This document shows positions 44,266 to 53,030 of a stretch of 64,000 nucleotides of DNA, piece after piece; the stretch's first letter is position 1; each line of letters opens with the position of its first letter. This stretch comes from Haloprofundus salilacus (lineage in GTDB: Archaea; Halobacteriota; Halobacteria; Halobacteriales; Haloferacaceae), in assembly GCF_020150815.1 (NCBI RefSeq), contig NZ_CP083723.1:2604001-2668000 (forward strand), written 5' to 3'. Under the pieces are notes generated by a model. The model did not search any database. It worked only from the letters and a program-made list of their open reading frames with translations, and had not been told where the DNA came from. The position numbers and the translations under genes are program-made.

Positions 44266-44472
44266 CGGTGATAAGGGTCCGTTTGCATCTGGGGGCGGTG
44301 TTTAGTCGAGTTACTCACCGAACGTTGAGGGAGCGACAACCGGCCGAACGGCCACCACAGGGTGGGACTTCGGTGAATCGCTCGCCTCCTGTTCATACCA
44401 CCAGAAAATCCCTCACTACCCATCCGGGGACGAGAGAGATATCAGCATAAAACGACTCTATAGCGACTCCGA

Positions 44473-45810
44473 TCAGGATACGACGCGGACGTGCGTCGGC
44501 GGCGACGCGAGCGAGTCGTTCGGGTCACCGACGTTCATAGCATCGTCGGGGCTGAGTTCGATGGAGACGAAGGAGTTACCGCGGATGGCCTGCACGACGA
44601 ACTCGCCGTCGGGGGCGGGCGTCCAGAGGACGCCGTCGGCGTTCGTGCGCCCGAGGAACGCCGGTTGCTCGTTACTGTCCGGCCGTCCGATGCTAATGTT
44701 GCCCTGTACGGGGTCGCCAGTCGCCGCGTTGACGAGTTCGATGCGGAGCGGCCCGCCGGCGTAAGTCTGGTTGACCCGCAGTTCGAGTCCCGAACGAGTG
44801 TTGTCGACCGCTTGGCCGACGTGCACGCCGTCGAGGCGGATTCGCTGGATCTCCCTGAACACCTGTCCGTCGTTTCCGCGATCGACGTAGGCGGTGAGGT
44901 CGCCGCCGGCGTACTGCACCTTACCGACGAAGATGTTGCTCGCCTGTACGCCGGTCGGACTGTTGAACTCGCCGCGCTGCATGATGACCGGATACGCCCG
45001 CTCCATCACATCGGGGAGGTCGCCGACGGAGATCCGTCCGGACGCCTCGGAGGTGCGCCGCGTCCCGTCGTACACCTCGCGGACGTAGACGCCGTCGTCG
45101 ATGGTCGAGAGGACGACACCGTCGTCGGTGGTCTGGACGAACGTTCGGGTGAAACTGTCCCCGCCGCGGAGGGCGTTCGCGGCGCGTTCACGAATCGGTC
45201 CGCGCATCGTCTGCAGTTCGAGTTTGACCGATCCGACCCGACCGTCGATGTTGAACGACTCGATGTCGTCGGCCGTCGTCGCGAGCATCGTCGCGTTCTC
45301 TCGGAGTTCCGCCGCCTCGGTGTGGACGTGCGCCAGTCGAATCAGGAGTTCCCTGGCGGAGAGCTCCCCGTCGGCGTGGGCGGCCAGCGCCGCCCGCTCC
45401 TCCGCGCGGAGGTCGTCGACGCGGATTTCGAGTTCGGTCAGCGCGCGCAGAACCGCTTTGCGGCGCTCGTCTTCGTTCTCCATGGCGGCGAGTCGTTGTC
45501 GCATCGTTCGCGTCCGGAGGTCGGTCTGCAGTCGCGTCTCTCGGACGCTCAACGCGGCGCTCAGATTCGACGACGACGTTCCGAACTCTGCGGCGGTCGC
45601 GTCGTCGTCAAGCATCAACACGCTCGTCTCGTTGTGGATCTCGGCGAGCGAGAGATTCGATTCGGTGGTCGGCGACTCGGCGGAGGGCGAGGTCGGGGAA
45701 TCGACGGCCGGCGGCGCGGCGACGACGACGCCAGCGACCGACGAGACCAGGAGGAGGACCGCAGTGACCAGCGCGGCGGACTGTCTCATCAACGGCGCGT
45801 ACACAGCCAT
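44473..45810 (-). CDS. DUF7096-like secreted/envelope protein
   Basis: A 445-residue protein with an N-terminal signal (SAALVTAVLLLVSSVAGVVV, then AAPPAVD). It continues with a helical coiled-coil region (about residues 75-195, RMRTLQTDLRTRT-like heptads of Arg/Glu/Leu) and a beta-rich C-terminal half with GKVQYAGGDLTAYVDRGNDG and TNADGVLWTPAPDGEFVVQA, a carboxypeptidase-regulatory-like fold. I recall this as DUF7096, an uncharacterised haloarchaeal family. ATGs at 45810, 45807 and 45786 are all possible. It is divergent from the membrane-anchored regulator at 46021. Confidence 0.75.
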   Translation of the reverse strand: MAVYAPLMRQSAALVTAVLLLVSSVAGVVVAAPPAVDSPTSPSAESPTTESNLSLAEIHNETSVLMLDDDATAAEFGTSSSNLSAALSVRETRLQTDLRTRTMRQRLAAMENEDERRKAVLRALTELEIRVDDLRAEERAALAAHADGELSARELLIRLAHVHTEAAELRENATMLATTADDIESFNIDGRVGSVKLELQTMRGPIRERAANALRGGDSFTRTFVQTTDDGVVLSTIDDGVYVREVYDGTRRTSEASGRISVGDLPDVMERAYPVIMQRGEFNSPTGVQASNIFVGKVQYAGGDLTAYVDRGNDGQVFREIQRIRLDGVHVGQAVDNTRSGLELRVNQTYAGGPLRIELVNAATGDPVQGNISIGRPDSNEQPAFLGRTNADGVLWTPAPDGEFVVQAIRGNSFVSIELSPDDAMNVGDPNDSLASPPTHVRVVS

Positions 45811-46020
45811 CATATTAAAACCGGTCGCTGTCCGACACACGACGACCTACCGACACGAATCGGCGGTGGCGGATCCGCGGCCGCAATCAGACGGAACCGA
45901 ACCTGCGGTGTAGCTGTGGCGACACCCTGCTGTGGCGGCGTCGTGGCGTCCGGCGGTCGGACGCCTGTCGGACGTCCGATGGAAAGCGTTTTGCCGTACC
46001 CCTGAGAGTTGGTGAACTGT

Positions 46021-47187
46021 ATGCGGTACGCCGCCCTCGTGCTCGCCCTCCTCGTCTTCTCAGCCGGGTTCGCTCCACCGGCCGCCGCCGTCGTCGGTAC
46101 CGACGACGGACAGAGAGCGACGGCGTTCCAGACGGACGAACCGCCGAAGACGCAACTCGTCATCGCCATCCAAGGCAACGGCGACGCGAGGTGGTCGGTC
46201 GTCACGCGTTATCCGCTGCGCGGTGACAACAGCACGGCGGCGTTCGAACAACTCGTCGCCGACCTCCGAAACGGCGAAGCCAACGCCACGGTCGACGAAG
46301 GGACGTTCGAGCAGTTCGCGACCCTTTCCTCGGAGGCGACAGGCCGCCAGATGGAGATACAGAACGTCACCTACGAGGGCACCGTTCGGAACGAGACCGG
46401 CGTCCTGAACATGACGTTCACGTGGACGAACTTCGCGCAGGAGACGGACCAAGGACTCAGAGTCAGCGACGCGTTCGAGACCCCCGACGGCGGGACGTGG
46501 TTCCCCCGCCTCACAGCGGACCAGCAACTCGTCATCCGAACGCCGACGAACTGGGAGATACAGAGCAACTTCCAGGCGACCAAAGACAACGACTCGCTCG
46601 TCGTCGACGGTCCCCGCGACCTCACTGACAGGTCGGGTACGGGTAACGTCATCTTCGTCTCGTACGACTCGCCGGGGCCCGGACGCCTGACGCCCGGCGG
46701 CGAGAACGAGAACGACCTCGCACTCATCGCAGGCGTCGGCGCAGTACTCGTCTTCGCGGCGATGATCGCCGCCGTCGTCCTCCGGCGTCGACAGGAGTTC
46801 GACGAGGCCGACGAAAAGATCGTCACCGTCGACGGCCCGTCGACGACGCCTCGACCGACCGACGACGGCGGGGGATCCGTCGCCGACCCATCGCCCGAAG
46901 AACCGGCGGTCGAAGACGACGTCGACCTCTCGCTGCTCTCGGACGGCGAACGCGTCGAACGACTGCTCGAACGCAACGGCGGCCGGATGCGACAGGCCAA
47001 CATCGTCGCGGAGACCGGTTGGTCCGACGCGAAGGTTTCGCAGTTGCTCTCGTCTTTGGCCGACGAGGGACGCGTCGAAAAACTCCGCCTCGGCCGCGAG
47101 AACCTGATTTCGCTCCCCGACGACGGTGGCGACAGCGACGACGACGGAGACGGCGACACCAGCGGCAACGGTGGGAAACGGCGATAA
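46021..47187 (+). CDS. membrane-anchored winged-helix regulator (DUF7345/DUF7343 type)
   Basis: A 388-residue one-component membrane protein. Residues about 1-25 are a signal peptide (ALVLALLVFSAGFAPPAAA), about 30-225 an extracytoplasmic domain with conserved MTFTWTNFA and WFPRLTADQQLVI, and about 231-253 a transmembrane helix followed by RRRQ. Then comes a Pro/Asp-rich linker and a cytoplasmic winged helix (about 303-366, LLERNGGRMRQANIVAETGW then SDAKVSQLLSSLADEGRVEK). It should sense something outside and act on DNA inside. The start ATG at 46021 is preferred to a GTG at 46009. Confidence 0.85.
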   Translation: MRYAALVLALLVFSAGFAPPAAAVVGTDDGQRATAFQTDEPPKTQLVIAIQGNGDARWSVVTRYPLRGDNSTAAFEQLVADLRNGEANATVDEGTFEQFATLSSEATGRQMEIQNVTYEGTVRNETGVLNMTFTWTNFAQETDQGLRVSDAFETPDGGTWFPRLTADQQLVIRTPTNWEIQSNFQATKDNDSLVVDGPRDLTDRSGTGNVIFVSYDSPGPGRLTPGGENENDLALIAGVGAVLVFAAMIAAVVLRRRQEFDEADEKIVTVDGPSTTPRPTDDGGGSVADPSPEEPAVEDDVDLSLLSDGERVERLLERNGGRMRQANIVAETGWSDAKVSQLLSSLADEGRVEKLRLGRENLISLPDDGGDSDDDGDGDTSGNGGKRR

Positions 47188-47279
47188 CGAACTCGTCGCC
47201 GAGTGAGAATTTGTCGCGCGTCGTCGTTTTTCGCCCTCTCGTTCCGAAAACGTTTACCGACGAGTGGAGGTAGTGGTCG

Positions 47280-48071
47280 ATGATGAAGATTCTCGTAACC
47301 GTCAAGGAAGTCGCCGAAGTCGAAGACGACTTCGAGATCGACGGGCTCGGAATCGACGAGGCGTACCTCGAGTACGACCTCAACGAGTGGGACGACTACG
47401 CCGTCGAGGAGGCGGTACAGATCGCCGAGAGCGGTGACGACGTCGAAGTCGTCAGCGTCACCATCGGTCCCGAACGGAGCGAGGAGACGATTCGGATGGC
47501 GCTCGCGAAGGGCGCCGACCGTGCAATTCGCGTCTGGGACGACGCGTTCGAGAGCGTCGACCTGCTCGACGTGGCCGCGAAGACGCGACTGCTCGCCGCC
47601 GTCGTCGAGCAGGAGGAACCCGACCTCGTGCTGACCGGCGTCCAGGCCTCCGACGACGGCTTCGGTGCGACGGGCGTCTCCGTCGCCGACGCCGTCGGCT
47701 TCGAGTGGGCCGCCGTCGTCAACGAACTCGAACTGGAAGAGAGCGTCGCCAACGTCCGCCGCGAACTCGAAGGTGGCGTCGAGGAACTCACGGAAGTCGA
47801 TCTCCCCGCGGTGTTCACCATCCAGACGGGCATCAACGAGCCGCGCTACGCGAGCCTGCGCGGGATTCGGCAGGCCCAGCGCAAGGAGATTGCCCCGATG
47901 GGACTCGACGACCTCGGTCTCGACGCCTCGGCGCTCGACAGCCCCATCGAACTCACGGGGATGCGCGAACCCGAGAGCGAATCGGACGCCACCATCTTCG
48001 AGGGCGACGCCGAGGAGACCGCCGCCCAACTTGCGGACGTTCTCCGCGAGAAGGGGGTGGGCGCACAATGA
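47280..48071 (+). CDS. etfB: electron transfer flavoprotein, beta subunit
   Basis: A 263-residue ETF-beta. The core is MKILVTVKEVAEVEDDFEID, then EAVQIAESGDDVEVVSVTIG, DLVLTGVQASDDGFGATGVS and GINEPRYASLRGIRQAQRKE, the AMP/ETF-interaction signature. It accepts electrons from acyl-CoA dehydrogenases such as the one at 5.9 kb. Its TGA overlaps the etfA start (ATGA at 48068-48071). Confidence 0.95.
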   Translation: MMKILVTVKEVAEVEDDFEIDGLGIDEAYLEYDLNEWDDYAVEEAVQIAESGDDVEVVSVTIGPERSEETIRMALAKGADRAIRVWDDAFESVDLLDVAAKTRLLAAVVEQEEPDLVLTGVQASDDGFGATGVSVADAVGFEWAAVVNELELEESVANVRRELEGGVEELTEVDLPAVFTIQTGINEPRYASLRGIRQAQRKEIAPMGLDDLGLDASALDSPIELTGMREPESESDATIFEGDAEETAAQLADVLREKGVGAQ

Positions 48072-49015
48072 CCGTCCTCGCTATCGCCGACCACCGCCGC
48101 GGTGACCTCCGCGACGTGAGCTACGAGCTCGTCACCGCGGGCCGACAGCTCGCCGACGCGACCGGCGGCGACCTCCACGTGGCCGTCATCAGCGGCGAGG
48201 TCGACGAGTTCGCCGAGAACCTCAATCTCGACGGCGTTGACGCCGTCCACACCGTCGAGAACGGCGAGGAGTTCAACCACGACGTGTACGCGGGCGCGGT
48301 CGAGGCGCTCTACGGCGAACTCGAACCCGCGGTCCTGTTGATGCCCAACAGTGTCAACGGTCTCGACTACGCGCCCGCCGTCGCGAACGCGCTCGACCTG
48401 CCGCTCGTCTCCGACGCCGTCGACTTCGACTACGACGATGGACTCACGGCGACCCGCGAGATGTACGAGTCGAAGGTCGAGACGACCGTCGACGTGGATG
48501 CAGAACACGTCGCCGTCACGATTCGCGGCGGCGAGTGGCCCGCCGCGACGAACGTGGGCGACGCCGAGGTGTCGGCGTTCGACTACAGCCCCGAGGGCGA
48601 ACTCGGTTCCCGCGTGCTGGGCTTCGAGGAGGTCACCGGCGGCGACGTCGACATCACCGAGGCGGACGTGCTCGTCTCGGTCGGTCGCGGCATCGAGGAG
48701 GAGGAGAACCTCGAACTCGTCGAGGAACTCGCCGACGCGCTCGGCGCGACCCTCTCCTCGTCGCGGCCCATCGTCGACGCCGGGTGGCTCCCGCCGAACC
48801 GGCAGGTCGGCCAGTCCGGCAAGGTCGTCACGCCGGACGTCTACCTCGCCGTCGGCATCTCCGGGGCGGTTCAGCACGTCGCCGGGATGAAAGGCTCCGA
48901 CACCATCGTCGCTATCAACACTGACCCGAACGCCCCCATCTTCGACATCGCCGACTACGGCATCATCGGGGACCTGTTCGAGGTCGTTCCAGAACTGATC
49001 GAGCAGTTCTCCTGA
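48068..49015 (+). CDS. etfA: electron transfer flavoprotein, alpha subunit
   Basis: A 315-residue ETF-alpha. The N-terminal half is VLAIADHRRGDLRDVSYELV. The FAD-binding C-terminal half has SSRPIVDAGWLPPNRQVGQS, VAVGISGAVQHVAGMKGSD and AINTDPNAPIFDIADYGIIG. It binds FAD and forms the heterodimer with EtfB. The start at 48068 (MTVLAIADHRRG) is fixed by overlap with etfB. A multi-hairpin element begins at its stop codon. Confidence 0.95.
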   Translation: MTVLAIADHRRGDLRDVSYELVTAGRQLADATGGDLHVAVISGEVDEFAENLNLDGVDAVHTVENGEEFNHDVYAGAVEALYGELEPAVLLMPNSVNGLDYAPAVANALDLPLVSDAVDFDYDDGLTATREMYESKVETTVDVDAEHVAVTIRGGEWPAATNVGDAEVSAFDYSPEGELGSRVLGFEEVTGGDVDITEADVLVSVGRGIEEEENLELVEELADALGATLSSSRPIVDAGWLPPNRQVGQSGKVVTPDVYLAVGISGAVQHVAGMKGSDTIVAINTDPNAPIFDIADYGIIGDLFEVVPELIEQFS

Positions 49016-49129
49016 ACCTTTTTCGCTGTCGCCGAAAGGCGCGTAGCGCCTTTCGAGACGACGAGAAACGCCGTAGGCGTCTCTCGAACCGCGCTCGGCC
49101 GCTTCGCGGCCTCGCTCGGTAAAAGGTTC
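49015..49129. repeat. cloverleaf-like multi-hairpin element after etfA
   Basis: A 9-bp outer inverted repeat, GAACCTTTT at 49015-49023 and AAAAGGTTC at 49121-49129, encloses three hairpins. They are CGAAAGGCGC-GTA-GCGCCTTTCG (49033-49055), an 11-bp stem with one mismatch and again a GTA loop (49062-49086), and GGCCGC-TTC-GCGGCC (49097-49111). The whole can fold as a four-way junction. It may end etfBA transcription, process RNA, or be a mobile palindromic unit; no T-run of bacterial-terminator type follows. Confidence 0.75.
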
Positions 49130-49355
49130 ATCAAAAGCACTCCTCACTCATTTCAGCGCGGCAAGCCGCGCTTCCATTCGTTCGTCGGCCGAAGATCGCA
49201 AAGCGGTTTTCGCACGTGACAGAACCGCGTGCTGTGAATGGCCTCGCTCGCGGACCAGTCCCGCGTGAAATCGGCCGAGGAAAGACACCAAGTGGCGGAC
49301 TCGTTTTCTCTCCGTTTCGGTACGTACTTCCCTGACCACCCCTACCTGTCCGATA
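49130..49355. other. intergenic leader before the prenyl synthase
   Basis: No gene is recognised in this 226-bp stretch. It contains another perfect hairpin, GCGCGGC-AA-GCCGCGC at 49156-49171. The region just before 49356 (ACCTGTCCGATAATGG) carries a weak purine-poor leader; no clear ribosome-binding site is seen. Confidence 0.5.
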
Positions 49356-50198
49356 ATGGAGTATTTGGAGCGCCGGGTCGCGATGGTCAACGACCGTCTC
49401 GAAGCGGTCGTCGAGTCGGTCGAACCCGACGAGTTGTCCGAGCAACTCGGCCACGTCTCCCTCGCGGGTGGCAAACGCGTGCGACCCACGGTGACGCTCC
49501 TCGTCTGCGAAGCGGTCGGCGGCGACCCAGCCGACGCCGTCGACTTCGCCGTCGGCGTCGAACTCGTCCACAACGCGTCGCTCGTCGTCGACGACATCAT
49601 CGACCGGTCGGATCTTCGCCGGGGGACGCCGAGCGCGTGGGCCGAGTACAGCTACGGGTCGGCGATTCTCGCCTCCGACGGCCTGCTCGGCGAGGCGTTC
49701 GCGCTCTTTTCGGCCGAGGAGCAGGCGATGCAGGTCGTCGCCGAGTCGATGGTCGAACTCGGCGAGGGCGAGGCGACGGAGCTCGTCGCGCAACCGACGG
49801 ACGAGGAGGAGTACATGGAACTCGCGCGCCGGAAGACGGGTGCGCTGTTCCGCGCCGCCGCCGAAGTCGGCGCGGTCGCCGGGGGAGCGGACCCGTTCGC
49901 GGTCGAATCGTTCGGCGAGTACGCCGAGCGCGTCGGCATCGCGTTCCAGATTCGCGACGACGTGCTCGACGCGACGGCCGACTCGGCGGACCTCGGCAAG
50001 CCCGCCGGACAGGACGAGACGATGGAACGCCCGTCGCTCGTCCAGATTACGGACCTGACGCCCGAGGAGGCCGACGGACGCGCCCGAGCGCAGTCGGAGG
50101 CGGCGCTCGACGCGCTCGACGCGACGGATATCTCCGAGTCGGACGCGAGAAAGTATCTCCGCGATCTCGCGGAGTTCGTCGTCGTCCGCGAGCGCTGA
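49356..50198 (+). CDS. short-chain polyprenyl diphosphate synthase (GGPP/FPP type)
   Basis: A 280-residue trans-prenyltransferase. The first aspartate-rich motif VDDIIDRSDLRRG has DDxxD at residues 79-83, and the second is QIRDDVLDA in the usual place. The conserved LAGGKRVRP and KTGALFRAA segments are present. It makes the C15-C20 isoprenoid diphosphates for archaeal lipids or other isoprenoids. It is somewhat short (family about 300-350), with a reduced C-terminus. Other, longer paralogues are usual in haloarchaea, so the exact product is uncertain. Confidence 0.9.
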   Translation: MEYLERRVAMVNDRLEAVVESVEPDELSEQLGHVSLAGGKRVRPTVTLLVCEAVGGDPADAVDFAVGVELVHNASLVVDDIIDRSDLRRGTPSAWAEYSYGSAILASDGLLGEAFALFSAEEQAMQVVAESMVELGEGEATELVAQPTDEEEYMELARRKTGALFRAAAEVGAVAGGADPFAVESFGEYAERVGIAFQIRDDVLDATADSADLGKPAGQDETMERPSLVQITDLTPEEADGRARAQSEAALDALDATDISESDARKYLRDLAEFVVVRER

Positions 50199-50231
50199 CG
50201 TTCGTCGCCTCCGGACGCCGACTCTCGCTTC

Positions 50232-51389
50232 TTATGCCGGTTCCGCGCCGGTCGGATACTTCGACTCCGCGATGGCGAATGTGAGCGTGCTCAACACGCC
50301 GAGCAGCGTCCCCGCCGTGAGCGCCAGCGCGAGGTCAGTCAACGTGAGCGTCCGAACCAGCGCTACCGTCTCGCCCGCCGGGAGCAGCCCCGAGAGGAAA
50401 AAGCCCGACAGTGCGTAGAGTACGAGCGCGATGGCGACGACGTAGAACGGCGCGTTGAGGTAGCGCCACTTGAACTCGTCGACGAGATACTCGTCGGTCA
50501 CCTGGCCGAGACTGCTCGTGACGCCCGCCGCGGCGAACCATTGGACCGCGCCGTGGACAAACGCCGCCGCCAACGCCGGGGCGGTGAGCGACCCGCCGAC
50601 GGCGCGTTCGACCGCCTGTATCGTCTCGACGCCCTGCGCGCCGCCGACGATGATGAGCGCAGCGGCGACGACGTAGGTGATGAGCGTCACCCGTCCGGCG
50701 TAGAGGATGTTCCGCGCGCGCGCTGCCGCGTCGTCGACGAACCGTTCCAAACCGAGTCCGCGAAACAGGACGTACAGACCGAGGAGCGCGGAGATGAGTC
50801 CGAGCACCGTCGCGCCTTCGACATCGAACAGCGTCGCGATGGTGACGAACGGGTAGATGAGCAGCAGGATGCCAAGCGGGACGAGGATGGTCCCGCGCGT
50901 CTCGGGGTCGTCGAGCACCTGCTTTATCGTGTAGTACATCGACTCCAGGTCCTGCGCTTGCCGGACGACGACTCGCCGGACGCTGTCGATGGGGACCCGA
51001 GAGCGGATGACCGGCAGCACCGACTCGTCCTGCGCGCCGTCGGTGATGACGACGGCGCGGACGTTCTCGCCGGTCTGGAGACCCGCTAACACTTCGTCGA
51101 CCTCGTCGCCGACGGCGCGGTTGGCCTTCACGTCGTTGCCGTTGAGACCCGTGACGGCGGCGACTTCGACCTCCTCGGCGTCGTCGGGGTCGCCGTCGGC
51201 GAACTCGGAAACGAGGTCGTCGTGGACGTGGATGCCCTGAAAGAGGACGTTTACGTCGGAGTCCTCCGGGTCGGCCGTCGCGAGCGCGACCGCGGCGTCC
51301 TCGACGGCGTCGCGACCGACTACCGGCGTCCTCACGCCGGTTTTGCGGCCGAGGTCGTCGTCAAGGTCGACACAGAGGACGAGCAGCAT
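50232..51389 (-). CDS. DUF373 family membrane protein
   Basis: A 385-residue archaeal DUF373 protein. Residues about 1-145 are a soluble Rossmann-like domain starting VLCVDLDDDLGRKTGVRTPV with DAQDESVLPVIRSRVPIDSV. The remainder holds about seven transmembrane helices (for example ILVPLGILLLIYPFVTIATL and LITYVVAAALIIVGG). The family is widespread in archaea; function unknown. It is 65 bp upstream of no obvious partner on its strand and converges on the prenyl synthase. Confidence 0.9.
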   Translation of the reverse strand: MLLVLCVDLDDDLGRKTGVRTPVVGRDAVEDAAVALATADPEDSDVNVLFQGIHVHDDLVSEFADGDPDDAEEVEVAAVTGLNGNDVKANRAVGDEVDEVLAGLQTGENVRAVVITDGAQDESVLPVIRSRVPIDSVRRVVVRQAQDLESMYYTIKQVLDDPETRGTILVPLGILLLIYPFVTIATLFDVEGATVLGLISALLGLYVLFRGLGLERFVDDAAARARNILYAGRVTLITYVVAAALIIVGGAQGVETIQAVERAVGGSLTAPALAAAFVHGAVQWFAAAGVTSSLGQVTDEYLVDEFKWRYLNAPFYVVAIALVLYALSGFFLSGLLPAGETVALVRTLTLTDLALALTAGTLLGVLSTLTFAIAESKYPTGAEPA

Positions 51390-51454
51390 CGTCAGCGGCT
51401 ACGCCAGCATGCTATATTTGCTTTCGGGAGCGTCGGCGCTCTCCGGTCGGCCAG

Positions 51455-51757
51455 TTATCGGCCTTCGAGTTCTGAGAGGACGCGCCGGAGTCGGCGACGG
51501 CTCGACAGATACGACGCGCCGCCGGTGACGAGAAAGAACATGCCGATGCCGACGAACAGCAGCCCCAGCGTGTCGGTCGCATCGCCGACGAACAGCCGAT
51601 ACAGTGCGACGCCGAACAGAAACGACGAAAACCCCGTTCTGACGTGTGCGAGCGTCGTCCGCTCGCGGGCGAGACGCGTTCGTTCGACCGCCAAATCCCG
51701 GTGCGACGTTGCCGACGCGGACGCGTCGTCGGACGGGTCGGTGCCAAAGTCGGCCAT
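51455..51757 (-). CDS. DUF202-domain small membrane protein
   Basis: A 100-residue protein. An acidic N-terminus is followed by the DUF202 signature LAVERTRLARERTTLAHVRT (charged helix) and two transmembrane helices (GFSSFLFGVALYRLF and LLFVGIGMFFLVTGG). A basic tail RRRLRRVLSELEGR follows. The start MADFGTDPSDD at 51755-51757 is preferred; the long open frame covering it is antisense to the radical SAM gene. Function unknown, related to a domain of some SPX/VTC proteins. Confidence 0.82.
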   Translation of the reverse strand: MADFGTDPSDDASASATSHRDLAVERTRLARERTTLAHVRTGFSSFLFGVALYRLFVGDATDTLGLLFVGIGMFFLVTGGASYLSSRRRLRRVLSELEGR

Positions 51758-51922
51758 CGTCGACAGTTCGACGCCGACGCGAAAGCGCGTTTCGTCGCAG
51801 ACGTCGAACATCGTCGTGGACACCGAGTGCAGACGCGCACCGAATGCGAACAGCCACCACACGCGAGCGAAAGACGAGTCGCACGCCTTTTGACGCTGCG
51901 CCGAATACAACGTCGATAGCGA

Positions 51923-52918
51923 ATGATTTCGAAGGGCTGCGAACAGTGCGCTATGGGTGGGAAGATGGTACTCTTCGTCTACGGGTACTGCGACCAGCGG
52001 GACTGTTTCTACTGCCCTCTCGGCGAGAATCGCAAGAACGTCACCGACGTGTACGCCAACGAGCGACTCGTCGAGGAGGACGAGGACGTCATCCGCGAGG
52101 CCAAGCGGATGGACGCGCTCGGCACCTCTATCACCGGCGGCGAACCGCAGGAGGCGCTCGACAAGACCTGCCGGTACCTCCGCCTCCTGAAGGAGGAGTT
52201 CGGCGAGGACCACCACACTCACCTCTACACCGGTATCACGGGGGGTCGCGAGAACATGTGCCGCCTCGCCGAGGCCGGACTCGACGAGATTCGGTTCCAC
52301 CCGCCTTTGGAACTGTGGGGCGAGATGCACGGCACCGAGTGGGAGGAGATTCTGTACATCGCCCGCGAGGAAGGGCTGACGCCCGCCTTCGAGATTCCGG
52401 GCATCCGCGCCGAGGAGGAGTTCTTGGAGTTCCTCGACGAGGGCGCGGCCGAGTTCTGCAACGTCAACGAGTTCGAGATGTCCGACGGGAACTATCGAAG
52501 AATGCAGGAGGAGGGCTACGAACTGCAGGAGGGCCACATGTCGGCCGTCGACGGCTCGAAGGAGGCCATCTTGGACGTGATGGGCGACCACGAGCGCGTC
52601 TACTTCTGTACCTCCGTCTTCAAGGACGCCGCCCAGCACCGCAACCGCCTGAAGCGCATGGCCCGCAACATCCGCCGCGAGTTCGATGAGATAACCGACG
52701 ACGGCACGCTCGTCTACGGCAAGACGTGGGAACCGGAGGCACGACTGCAGGAACTCGGCGTTCCGGAGGAGTTCTACACCGTCAAATCCGACCACGTCGA
52801 ACTCGCGTGGTGGCTCCTCGAAGAGATGATCGAGGAGGGCGACGTCGAGAAAGGCGAAATCGTCGAGCAGTATCCGACCGTCGACGGGACAGTGGTCGAG
52901 CGAACGCCGTTGGCGTAG
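51923..52918 (+). CDS. radical SAM protein with CX4CX2C cluster motif
   Basis: A 331-residue radical SAM-type protein. The cluster cysteines are Cys23, Cys28 and Cys31 in YCDQRDCFYCPLG, one residue more than the canonical CX3CX2C. ITGGEPQEALD is the SAM-binding GGEP motif, followed by THLYTGITGG and IRFHPPLE. An extra pair, Cys6 and Cys9 (GCEQCAMG), precedes the core and could bind zinc or a second cluster. The substrate is unknown. Archaeal homologues exist, so it is likely conserved rather than damaged. Confidence 0.85.
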   Translation: MISKGCEQCAMGGKMVLFVYGYCDQRDCFYCPLGENRKNVTDVYANERLVEEDEDVIREAKRMDALGTSITGGEPQEALDKTCRYLRLLKEEFGEDHHTHLYTGITGGRENMCRLAEAGLDEIRFHPPLELWGEMHGTEWEEILYIAREEGLTPAFEIPGIRAEEEFLEFLDEGAAEFCNVNEFEMSDGNYRRMQEEGYELQEGHMSAVDGSKEAILDVMGDHERVYFCTSVFKDAAQHRNRLKRMARNIRREFDEITDDGTLVYGKTWEPEARLQELGVPEEFYTVKSDHVELAWWLLEEMIEEGDVEKGEIVEQYPTVDGTVVERTPLA

Positions 52919-53030
52919 GATCGGTTCGGATATTTTCGGCCCAGATTTTTGCGAGGAGGATTGCGAGCGTAGCCTCGTCGGCGAGCGGACGCCGTTAGTG
53001 TGACGTAGTCTCTGCTTTCGTGTCCACAAC

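Noticed and set aside
46371-48068. Long minus-strand open frame opposite the regulator and etfB
   Set aside because: Runs antisense through two clear genes and has no recognisable fold; high GC alone explains the lack of stops.
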